Shown here: positions 34,488 through 41,122 of the stretch, in pieces
Position numbering within the stretch: the stretch's first letter is position 1
Layout: every line of letters begins with the position of its first letter
Assembly: GCA_009841605.1 (NCBI GenBank)
Contig: VXLM01000112.1
Span: forward strand, 1-45,921
DNA from: Dehalococcoidia bacterium
Lineage (GTDB): Bacteria > Chloroflexota > Dehalococcoidia > Lucifugimonadales > VXLM01
DNA: 45,921 nucleotides
Direction of reading: 5' to 3'
Notes under the pieces: generated by a model
Told to the model about the DNA's origin: nothing
The model's input: the letters and a program-made list of their open reading frames with translations, nothing else
Databases searched by the model: none
Program-made: the position numbers and the translations under genes

Positions 34488-35816
34488 ATGGACGACGGCA
34501 CACCAATCACGCAAGTTGACTTCGCCTCCCGGCGTATGCGGCTCACGGAGTCGCTCGGGGACGGTGCAATCATTCTCACGGCGGGTCACCTCGCCAACCG
34601 CAACAACGATGTCGAGTATGAATACCGACAGGACTCTACCTTCTGGTACTTCACCGGCTTCGATGAGCCGGACGCCGTCGCCGTCCTGCGACCCGGCGAG
34701 GATGAGCCGTACGTCCTCTTCGTCAACCCTTTCGATCCCAAGTACGAGATTTGGATCGGTCAGCGCGTCGGGGTAGAAGGCGCGACGGCACTGCTGGGCG
34801 CAGACGAGGCGTTCCCCGTCGAAGAGCTCGACGAGAAGCTCCCGGAACTCCTTGCTGAGACCGACACTGTCCACTACGCGCTCGGCTCCGACCAACGGCT
34901 CGACCGTCTCGTTACCGACCTGATCGTCAGGCGTCGTTCGAGCGGCCAGCGGGACGGCAGCTACGTTGGACGCATCGTGGACCCGGTGTCGGCAATAGGG
35001 GCAATGAGGGTCGTCAAGTCCGCCAAGGAGATCGAGACGCTTCAACAGGCAATTGACATCACCGCGAACGGCTTTGACCGGGCTATTCGCGTGACACGGC
35101 CCGGTCTGAGGGAGTACCACGTCCAGACCGCTCTTGAAAACGAGTTCCGGCGGCTGGGGTCCCCACGGAACGGTTACCCGTCCATCGTCGCATCCGGCGG
35201 GAACGCGTGCATCCTGCACTACGTTACGAACCGCGATGAGATACGGGACGGCGATCTGCTCCTGATCGACGCCGGAGCCGAGGTCGACTACTACGGCGCG
35301 GACATCACCCGCACGTGGCCCGCAAGCGGTAAGTTCACCCCGGAGCAGCGCGACGTCTACGACATAGTGCTGGCTGCTCAGAAAGAAGCCACCGCCGTCA
35401 TTGCGCCGGGCGTGGAGTTCGCCGAAGTCCACAAGACGGCGCGGGATGTCCTGATACAGGGCCTGCTCGACCTCAACGTCCTCGAAGGCGACATGGACGA
35501 CATCATCGAGGAGCGCGAGTACGAGGCGTACTACATGCACGGCACATCGCACTGGCTAGGACTCGATGTTCACGACGCAGGGGTGTACAAGGACGGTGAG
35601 GACTCTGTGCTCCTCCAAGAGGGCATGGTGTTCACCGTCGAGCCCGGCCTCTACTTCGGAAACCAGGCCGAAGACGCGCCAGAACACCTCAAAGGCATCG
35701 GCATCCGCATCGAGGACGATGTGCTCGTGACGGCAGACGGCCATCGCGTCATGTCCGCCGCCGTGCCCAAGGAGCCGGACGACATCGAGAGCATCGTCGG
35801 TTCGGCTGCGATCTAG
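34488..35816 (+). CDS. pepP: Xaa-Pro aminopeptidase (M24B)
   Basis: A 442-residue metallopeptidase that removes N-terminal residues before proline. The N-terminal domain (about 1-175) starts VDFASRRMRLTESLGDGAII, with YEYRQDSTFWYFTGFDEPD typical of aminopeptidase P. The catalytic pita-bread domain has dimetal ligands in LLIDAGAEVDYYGADITRTW (two Asp), MHGTSHWLGLDVHD (His), FTVEPGLYF (Glu) and GIRIEDDVLV (Glu). An in-frame TTG at 34470 would add six residues; the ATG at 34488 is equally supported. The name rests on family, not on a tested substrate. Confidence 0.93.
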   Translation: MDDGTPITQVDFASRRMRLTESLGDGAIILTAGHLANRNNDVEYEYRQDSTFWYFTGFDEPDAVAVLRPGEDEPYVLFVNPFDPKYEIWIGQRVGVEGATALLGADEAFPVEELDEKLPELLAETDTVHYALGSDQRLDRLVTDLIVRRRSSGQRDGSYVGRIVDPVSAIGAMRVVKSAKEIETLQQAIDITANGFDRAIRVTRPGLREYHVQTALENEFRRLGSPRNGYPSIVASGGNACILHYVTNRDEIRDGDLLLIDAGAEVDYYGADITRTWPASGKFTPEQRDVYDIVLAAQKEATAVIAPGVEFAEVHKTARDVLIQGLLDLNVLEGDMDDIIEEREYEAYYMHGTSHWLGLDVHDAGVYKDGEDSVLLQEGMVFTVEPGLYFGNQAEDAPEHLKGIGIRIEDDVLVTADGHRVMSAAVPKEPDDIESIVGSAAI

Positions 35817-35884
35817 GGAGTCCAGACAAGTCAGTTGCGCCTCGCTCCGGCTTCATTTGCCGGCAAGCAGCAGTTCAAAGCTCG

Positions 35885-35913
35885 TTGACACCCCCTGCCC
35901 CCTGTGCTACATT
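35885..35913 (+). promoter_or_regulatory. Sigma70-type promoter of the selenoprotein gene
   Basis: TTGACA (35885-35890) and TACATT (35908-35913) are separated by exactly 17 bases. Transcription would begin near 35920, giving a leader of about 34 nt that contains GGGAGG at 35936-35941. The match to the consensus is good, but it is by sequence alone. Confidence 0.65.
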
Positions 35914-35953
35914 CGCCGCAATACCAACCTCAGTCGGGAGGCGTCGAATAGCC

Positions 35954-36217
35954 ATGGAAGACAAGATAGCGATCGATATCACCTACTGCGTGCCCTGAGG
36001 CTACCACAACGAAGCTGCCTGGATGGTCAGCGAATTCTTTGCGGCAGGCGGAACGGACACGGCGATCACCTTGATACCCGGGGACGACGGAGTCCTCACG
36101 GTAACCGTCGACGGTGAGACCATATTCGACAAGAGCGCAGAAGGGGGACACCCCAACCTCGACCGCGTCAAAGAGATGAAGGCCGTCATCGAGAGCAAGG
36201 TGGAGGCCCTCGGCTAG
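35954..36217 (+). CDS. SelW/Rdx-family selenoprotein (UGA = selenocysteine at codon 15)
   Basis: The frame reads ATG to TAG over 87 codons with one internal TGA at 35996-35998. Reading it as selenocysteine (U) gives MEDKIAIDITYCVPUGYHN at the start, a thioredoxin-like CxxU redox motif at residues 12-15. The rest fits the SelW/SelT/SelH-like Rdx family: EAAWMVSEFF, ITLIPGDDGVLTVTVDGETI and FDKSAEGGHP, then a C-terminal helix. The frame on both sides of the TGA is family-like, which argues against a random stop. A hairpin that could serve as SECIS begins 2 bases after the TGA. GGGAGG is 12 bases before the ATG, and a good promoter precedes it. It is presumed to act as a small redox protein. Ordinary gene calling would report only the downstream part (about 36023-36217) or nothing. 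Confidence 0.9.
36000..36031 (+). promoter_or_regulatory. SECIS-like hairpin after the in-frame UGA
   Basis: GCTACCA (36000-36006) pairs with TGGTCAGC (36024-36031) over 7 bp with one bulged C, around a 17-base loop. It starts 2 bases after the UGA, the place where bacterial SECIS elements lie inside the coding region to recruit SelB. Bacterial SECIS sequences are poorly conserved, so this is position plus foldability only. Confidence 0.5.
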
Positions 36218-36230
36218 GTCCCGGACCCGA

Positions 36231-37178
36231 CTACAGATACGTAATAGGCCCCGAGCTCGCGAGGCCAAGACTGTTTGCGAGCTCCAACAGGACGCCGTCC
36301 TTCAGTCCCACCCTGGGAATTGCGAGGTTGCTCGCCCAGACGGTGTTCATGAGCGCCTGTACGACGATGACTGCGGGATAGATCACGTCCGCGCGGTCGG
36401 GGCGGAGTCGTAGCTCGCGCTGCCGCCCCTTGAAACTCAGCGACTCCAGTTGCGTCTGAATGCGCTGCAGGTCGCCCGATGATGCGAAAGACGTGGCCTT
36501 CCTGCCCACGCGCTTGCCGGTCAGATCGGCGATGCTATCGACGTTCCCGCCCGTACCCACGAGTCTGCCGACGAGGTGATGTCCGAGTACGCCGGTCGTC
36601 CAGTCTATCGTCTCGCGCTTGATCTCCTCGATCTGCGCCATGAAGTCGGAGAAACCGTGCTGAGGATGGTTCAGCACCTGAAGCATGCGTACCGTCCCCA
36701 CCTTCAGCGTGCGGCTCTCGATGAGGACGCCGCCGGAGGTCAGAGTGACTTCCACGCTCCCGCCACCGATGTCGACCAGGACGGCCTCGCCCTCGGAGAT
36801 GTCGATCTTCCGCGAGACCGCGAGGTGCACCAAGCGCGCCTCCTCCAGCCCGCCGATGACGTTCACCTCAATGCCGGTCTTGCTGTGGATGCGGTCGAGG
36901 AGATCGTCGCGGTTCTCGGCCTCGCGGAGGGCGCTCGTGCCGACGGCGACCGTGTGCTCCACGCCCCACTCTTCGATGGTCTCGTGGAACCGTCTGAACG
37001 CCGCCGTCGCCGCCTTCATGATCTTGCGGGACATCCGGCCGTCGGCGAACACGTCCTTGCCGAGACGCACGGCCTCTCGACTGTTCTGCACCACCTCCAC
37101 CCCGCCATTCCTGCCGACCCTACCGATAATGAGACGCATGGCGTTGGAACCGGCGTCGATGGCGGCTAACGTCGTCAT
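36231..37178 (-). CDS. Ppx/GppA family phosphatase
   Basis: A 315-residue member of the exopolyphosphatase / guanosine pentaphosphate phosphatase family (ASKHA fold). AAIDAGSNAMRLIIGRV is the first phosphate loop, VGTSALREAENRDDL and GIEVNVIGGLEEARLVHLAV are typical, and AVLVDIGGGSVEVTL is the second phosphate loop. It is one-domain length, without the C-terminal helical domain of E. coli Ppx. It ends only 14 bp from the convergent selenoprotein gene and starts 58 bp after the enolase-superfamily gene. Confidence 0.94.
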   Translation of the reverse strand: MTTLAAIDAGSNAMRLIIGRVGRNGGVEVVQNSREAVRLGKDVFADGRMSRKIMKAATAAFRRFHETIEEWGVEHTVAVGTSALREAENRDDLLDRIHSKTGIEVNVIGGLEEARLVHLAVSRKIDISEGEAVLVDIGGGSVEVTLTSGGVLIESRTLKVGTVRMLQVLNHPQHGFSDFMAQIEEIKRETIDWTTGVLGHHLVGRLVGTGGNVDSIADLTGKRVGRKATSFASSGDLQRIQTQLESLSFKGRQRELRLRPDRADVIYPAVIVVQALMNTVWASNLAIPRVGLKDGVLLELANSLGLASSGPITYL

Positions 37179-37236
37179 GGAACTCCCAAGGGCCTAGGCG
37201 TCGGGGGCATTGTACACCGTTCGCGGCGGCGCTCAA

Positions 37237-38391
37237 CTACCAGTTCGTTAACGAACCGTCCTTTCGGCGAAGGTGGGGAGCCTCCCAGAAGCGGAACTCG
37301 TAGCCCTTCAGGGCATCCTCGTTCACCTCGACACCGAGGCCGGGTGTGGTCGGAACGGGGTAGCTGCCATGCTCCGTGTGCGGCCTGACGGGGAACATCT
37401 CGTCGTCGAAGAGGTCTGCGCCGTCGGCGGTGACACGAGACTCCAGCCACGAGAAGTTGGGCACCGCCGCGCCGAGATGGACGGACGCCGCAGTACACAC
37501 CGGGCCGAGTGGGTTGTGCGGCATCAGGTCGATGTAGTGGGCCTCGCACCAGCCTGCGATCTTCATCGCCTCGGTGAACCCTCCTATGTTGCAGATGTCG
37601 AGCCGCGCGTACTGCGTCAGTCCCTCCTCGATGTATGGGACAAAGTGCCACTTCGATGAGATCTCCTCTCCGATTGCGAACGGCACGTCCGTCATCGTGC
37701 GGAGCGCGCGGTAGGCGGCGGGGGTCTCGTCACGGATCGGCTCTTCCAGGAAATCCAGCGTGCCGGACGGCATCTTCTGGCAGAACGAGGCGGCCTCCGC
37801 CACGCTGAGCCGGTGGTGGTAGTCGATTCCGAGGACGATGCGGTCGTCGATGGCCTCACGCGCCTCTATCAGCCACTCTGCCGTCTCGGCGATGGACTCG
37901 CGTGGCTCGAAGACGCGCACTTCGCTGTTCGTCAGCCACTCCCAGTTCAGCCGGACGCACTGCCAGCCGTCATCGACGAAGGCCTTCGCCTCAGCGAGGG
38001 ACGCGTCCTTGTCGCCCTGACTCGTCGTCGCGAAGCCGGGCACGAAGTCGCGGTGCTTCCCGCCCAGCAACTGGTAAACCGGCACGCCCAGCGCCTTGCC
38101 CCTGATGTCGTGGAGGGCGATGTCGATGGCGGAAATGGCCCCCGTCAGGATGCGGCCGCCCTCGAAGTACTGGCTCCGGTACATGAGCTGCCAGAGCGCC
38201 CCGGCGTTCATCGGGTCCATGCCGATGAGGAACTCGCGGTAGTGGCGCATGGCCCCTTCCACGGCAAGCTCGCGGCTGGAAACGCCGGACTCCCCCCACC
38301 CGTGGATGCCTTCGTCCGTCTCGACCTTGACCAGCATGACGTTTCGTCCGCCCGCCCAGATCGGGTAGGGCTTGATGTCGGTAATCTTCAT
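37237..38391 (-). CDS. Enolase-superfamily (mandelate racemase / galactonate dehydratase-like) enzyme
   Basis: A 384-residue member of the mandelate racemase/muconate lactonizing group, which abstracts a proton next to a carboxylate in sugar acids. The N-terminal capping domain has MKITDIKPYPIWAG. In the barrel, LGIDYHHRLSVAEA gives the first metal ligand, LDFLEEPI the second and FAIGEEISSKW the third; DLMPHNPLGPV carries a His of the kind used as acid/base in acid-sugar dehydratases. Substrate is inferred only in this general sense. AGGAGG lies before the ATG, inside the dispersed element at 38411. Confidence 0.9.
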   Translation of the reverse strand: MKITDIKPYPIWAGGRNVMLVKVETDEGIHGWGESGVSSRELAVEGAMRHYREFLIGMDPMNAGALWQLMYRSQYFEGGRILTGAISAIDIALHDIRGKALGVPVYQLLGGKHRDFVPGFATTSQGDKDASLAEAKAFVDDGWQCVRLNWEWLTNSEVRVFEPRESIAETAEWLIEAREAIDDRIVLGIDYHHRLSVAEAASFCQKMPSGTLDFLEEPIRDETPAAYRALRTMTDVPFAIGEEISSKWHFVPYIEEGLTQYARLDICNIGGFTEAMKIAGWCEAHYIDLMPHNPLGPVCTAASVHLGAAVPNFSWLESRVTADGADLFDDEMFPVRPHTEHGSYPVPTTPGLGVEVNEDALKGYEFRFWEAPHLRRKDGSLTNW

Positions 38392-38410
38392 GGTGTCCTC
38401 CTGCTTGCTG

Positions 38411-38530
38411 GCGCCGATTCCATATAGTCTTGGCTGATTGTCCGAAGAAAACCCTCACCCTAGCCCTCTCCCACGACGGGAGAGGGGATACTCGCCTCTC
38501 GACTTAGCTGTCATATCCAAGTGGAACCAG
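38411..38530 (-). repeat. Post-gene palindromic element (copy C)
   Basis: On the minus strand it begins 17 bp after the frame-corrected stop of the hydrolase gene (38548): GGTTCCACTTGGATATGAC, then the CCCTCTCCC / GGGAGAGGG stem with CTAGGGTGAGGG, then CAGCCAAGACTATATGGAAT. It is nearly the same as the copies at 13986 and 43010 and also leads into the enolase-superfamily gene. Confidence 0.75.
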
Positions 38531-38567
38531 TGCTGGATGGGGAGGGCCTAGTTGGGCTCCTCTCTCA

Positions 38568-39422
38568 TCACCTCATCGACGAACTCTCGCAGCGCCTCGA
38601 AGTAGGGGGGCCTCCGACGTAGTACGTGTCGTTGTGCCCCGCGCCCTCGATCGCGTAGAAGCGCTTCGGCCCCTTGGCGGCGTCGTACAGCTCCCGGCTC
38701 ATCGAGAACGGCACGATCTCGTCTCTGTCGCCGTGCAGGACCATCACGGGGGCGTCCACCTTCGCGATCTTGGAGAGGGTATCGTACTTGGTGGTCACGA
38801 GAAGCTGGAGGCCGGGCAGGAACGGGTACACCTTCTTCGTCATCCCCCTGACGGACGTGAAGCCCGACTCGCAGATGAGCGCGCGCGGTTGGTGTTTGAT
38901 CGCCATCTCGGCAGCGACGGCGCAGCCGAGCGAACGCCCGAAATAGATGAGCTTCGCTTGGTCCACGTCGTCGCGGGAACTGACGTATGCGATTGCCCCC
39001 TCGGCGTCGAGATAGGTGCCCTCCTCGTATGGCGACCCCTCGCTCCGCCCGTAGCCCCGGTAGTCGAAGATGAAGATGTTTATCTGAAGCCGCGCGACGA
39101 GCTCTCTGATGTTTCCGACGCGGTGGCTGATGTTGCCCCCGTTGCCGTGGAACCAGACGAGGGTCGCATCGCCTCCGCCGGGTATGAACCACCCATGCAG
39201 GACGACCCCATCCGACGCCTTGAACCGCACGTCCTCGAAGTCGAGGCCGACGTCGCCGGGCGTTGTCTCGATCGCCCTGCTGGGGAAGTAGATGAATGAG
39301 CGGTCTACCACGTGCGTACACCTCAGCAACGTTCCAACGATGACGACGGCTGTCAGGAAGATGGCAGCGCGTCGCAACAGGACGGCAGCGTATTGCCGGT
39401 ACCGGAGCGTCATTGCGGCCAA
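38568..39422 (-). CDS. Membrane-anchored alpha/beta hydrolase, frameshifted near the C-terminus
   Basis: A 284-residue protein with an N-terminal membrane segment (VLLRRAAIFLTAVVIVGTLL), then an alpha/beta hydrolase domain of the ABHD13/BEM46-like type. TLVWFHGNGGNISHR is the oxyanion region, LIYFGRSLGCAVAAEMA has the nucleophile Ser, VMVLHGDRDEIVPFS the Asp, and IEGAGHNDTYYVGG the His. After GGPP the frame reads TSRRCESSSMR and stops. One extra C in the run of six at 38605-38610 would instead give YFEALREFVDEVMREEPN, ending at 38548, which looks like the natural C-terminus. This is either a sequencing error in the homopolymer or a true mutation. All catalytic residues precede it. Confidence 0.88.
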   Translation of the reverse strand: MAAMTLRYRQYAAVLLRRAAIFLTAVVIVGTLLRCTHVVDRSFIYFPSRAIETTPGDVGLDFEDVRFKASDGVVLHGWFIPGGGDATLVWFHGNGGNISHRVGNIRELVARLQINIFIFDYRGYGRSEGSPYEEGTYLDAEGAIAYVSSRDDVDQAKLIYFGRSLGCAVAAEMAIKHQPRALICESGFTSVRGMTKKVYPFLPGLQLLVTTKYDTLSKIAKVDAPVMVLHGDRDEIVPFSMSRELYDAAKGPKRFYAIEGAGHNDTYYVGGPPTSRRCESSSMR

Positions 39423-39423
39423 T

Positions 39424-39453
39424 GCTAGCAGAGTGCTAGCCTAGAGGTACAAT
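39424..39453 (+). promoter_or_regulatory. Candidate operator and -10 of the toxin-antitoxin operon
   Basis: Two copies of GCTAGC (39424-39429 and 39435-39440), 11 bp apart, precede TACAAT (39448-39453), a good -10. There is no clear -35 at the right place. The half-site TGCTAGC resembles the TGCTATCA half-site known for gonococcal FitA, so autoregulation by the antitoxin is a reasonable guess. Confidence 0.5.
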
Positions 39454-39471
39454 TGGGAGGGAGTTGATCTC

Positions 39472-39837
39472 ATGGCTACGCTAACTATACGGAACGTACC
39501 CGATGAAGTGGTTGTACGGCTGAAGAAAGTCGCTGCCAATAAAGGTCATTCCATGGAGCAGGAGCTGCGAGAGCTCCTGAAGACGCGATTCCCCGCGCGC
39601 GACGAAGTGTTGCAGCCATCATCCCATACGACCGACGAACCAGACATGGGCCCGAAACGGACAGCCACGAATAGCGACGGTTCCACCGACCAGGAGGCAA
39701 TGGATCTCTTGAAGTCGCTATATCCTGCGCGCGCCGAGGCACTGGAACGGGTGCGGGAGAACTGGAAGAATCTGCCGCCTGTATCCGTCGAAGATGTCGA
39801 CAAGTGGATCGCCGAGACGTGGGAACATCCCGTATGA
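39472..39837 (+). CDS. FitA-like antitoxin with duplicated C-terminal unit
   Basis: A 121-residue protein. Residues 1 to 41 are a FitA-type ribbon-helix-helix domain (TLTIRNVPDEVVVRLKKVA, then GHSMEQELRELL), which binds operator DNA. After residue 50 a second part, TATNSDGSTDQEAMDLLKS, repeats the pattern of the first helix region (S.EQELR.LLK.R.PAR.E.L) and ends in a Trp-rich tail. GGGAGG precedes the ATG. The next gene overlaps it by 4 bp (ATGA). Together with the PIN-domain gene downstream it forms a type II toxin-antitoxin locus. The antitoxin is longer than the usual 70 to 90 residues. Confidence 0.82.
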   Translation: MATLTIRNVPDEVVVRLKKVAANKGHSMEQELRELLKTRFPARDEVLQPSSHTTDEPDMGPKRTATNSDGSTDQEAMDLLKSLYPARAEALERVRENWKNLPPVSVEDVDKWIAETWEHPV

Positions 39838-40043
39838 CGGACGAATTAGCCGCACACCCGAAGCGGACAGTGACGAACAGCGGCGGCTCCACGGAGCAGG
39901 AACTGAGAAAGCTGTCGAAGTGTCGATATCCTTCCAAGGAGACGGCAATTGCGAGTATGCGGGACCGTTGGAAGACGATGCCGCTGACACCAAAGGAACA
40001 AGCCGACTGGTGGCTTGAAGAAACAAGGAGCCGACCAATCTGA
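39834..40043 (+). CDS. Small protein paralogous to the antitoxin C-terminus
   Basis: A 69-residue product starting at an ATGA overlap with the antitoxin stop. Its sequence aligns end to end with residues 54-121 of the preceding protein: both have a TDE start, PKRT.TNS.GST.QE, a .YP... segment, a W in RENWKN/RDRWKT and a late W. The DNA also aligns, so it is a recent tandem duplication that left out the DNA-binding domain. It may bind the toxin without DNA binding. The toxin frame overlaps its stop. Confidence 0.75.
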   Translation: MTDELAAHPKRTVTNSGGSTEQELRKLSKCRYPSKETAIASMRDRWKTMPLTPKEQADWWLEETRSRPI

Positions 40044-40450
40044 TTGTCGTCGACACTAACGTCTTTGTTTACGCACTGGTGGGAGCATCGGAGCTCCGGG
40101 GGAATTCCCTCTCCGTTCTCCATTCGTCCGAAGGCATTGTCGTACCTGGTTCGTTTCGAGCAGAGTTCACAAGTGCCCTGTGGCAGTACATACAGCGACA
40201 AGAACTGACTCTCGGGCAATGCGTCAACATCATGCGATACGTGAACGAGATCATCGACAGGGAAGTCGGGGTTGGCACGCTCTGGGAGCGTGCCCTGCAG
40301 CTAGCCGTCAGTGCCGACCATCCGCCTTATGACGCCATCTTTGCGGCGCTGGCGGAGCGGGAGGGGACGCGCGTGGTCACTTACGACCAACGTTTCCGGC
40401 TCGCCTTTCCCGATCTGACCGTGTCTCCTACGGAGTTCTTGGCGAGGTGA
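40040..40450 (+). CDS. PIN-domain toxin with a non-canonical start
   Basis: A 136-residue PIN ribonuclease-like toxin of the VapC/FitB kind. Four acidic metal-binding residues are present when read from 40040: Asp5 in IVVDTNVFVYAL, Glu42 in FRAEFTSAL, Asp98 in PPYDAIFAAL and Asp116 in VTYDQRF. No ATG, GTG or TTG exists before the essential Asp5. A CTG at 40040 lies 9 bases after AAGGAG (40025-40030); ATT at 40043 is the other option. A start at the GTG at 40079 would lose the first catalytic Asp. Translation is coupled to the preceding gene by overlap. The start is inferred. Confidence 0.82.
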   Translation: MIVVDTNVFVYALVGASELRGNSLSVLHSSEGIVVPGSFRAEFTSALWQYIQRQELTLGQCVNIMRYVNEIIDREVGVGTLWERALQLAVSADHPPYDAIFAALAEREGTRVVTYDQRFRLAFPDLTVSPTEFLAR

Positions 40451-40523
40451 ACGTACCAGCCGCGTTGGGTATTCTATTCCCTAAACGATACAATGCTCGC
40501 GGACTCTATCTGGAGGAACTGCC

Positions 40524-41066
40524 GTGAACCACAAAGTGCTCCCCGCGATCATAATAATAACCTTGCTGTCTTTCGTTCTCGTCAACTGCCAGAACCGGAC
40601 GAGCGACCCGTCGGACATCGGCGCTGTCGCTACCGCAACGATGTCTGGAACGGATGGCGCCCCGATGGGATCGGTAACACTCACTCAAGGCCCAAACGGT
40701 CTCCTAGTCTCAGTCAATATGACCGGACTGCCCCCTGGGTGGCACGGCTTTCACCTCCACGAGACAGGCAGCTGTTCACCGGATTTCGCCGCGGCAGGCG
40801 GCCACTATAGCCCCGGCGGCCACGGCCATGGCTTCATGCACTCCTCTCCACATCACCCCGGCGACATGCCCAACATCTACGCCGGTCCCGATGGCACGGC
40901 CATCGCCGATGTCTTCAACACCAAGGCGGCTATAGGCGAGGACGCAGACGCGACCATATTCGATTCAGACGGATCTGCGATCATCGTTCATGCCAAGCCA
41001 GACAGCTATGGCGAAAGCCCTGAAGCGGGCGACCGCATAGCCTGCGGTGTGATTACCCGCAACTGA
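40524..41066 (+). CDS. sodC: Cu/Zn superoxide dismutase-like lipoprotein
   Basis: A 180-residue protein that converts superoxide to peroxide outside the cytoplasm. The signal peptide ends in a lipobox, FVLVNC, so Cys22 is probably lipidated. Copper/zinc ligands are in GFHLHETGSC (His77, His79), AGGHYSP (His94, bridging), HHPGDMPN (His and Asp) and IIVHAKPD (His156). Cys84 and Cys174 (GDRIACGVI) form the conserved disulfide. The start is GTG, with GGAGG 7 bases upstream. Confidence 0.94.
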   Translation: MNHKVLPAIIIITLLSFVLVNCQNRTSDPSDIGAVATATMSGTDGAPMGSVTLTQGPNGLLVSVNMTGLPPGWHGFHLHETGSCSPDFAAAGGHYSPGGHGHGFMHSSPHHPGDMPNIYAGPDGTAIADVFNTKAAIGEDADATIFDSDGSAIIVHAKPDSYGESPEAGDRIACGVITRN

Positions 41067-41122
41067 TTCGGTTATTCCCAACTTTCCCGGGAATCGTCGA
41101 CTCTTCACCCGGCCAATTCCTC

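Noticed and set aside
35954-36000. In-frame TGA at 35996 as a sequencing error or a pseudogene
   Set aside because: The flanking sequence on both sides keeps the SelW/Rdx pattern and the TGA falls exactly in the CxxU position; error is still possible but less likely.
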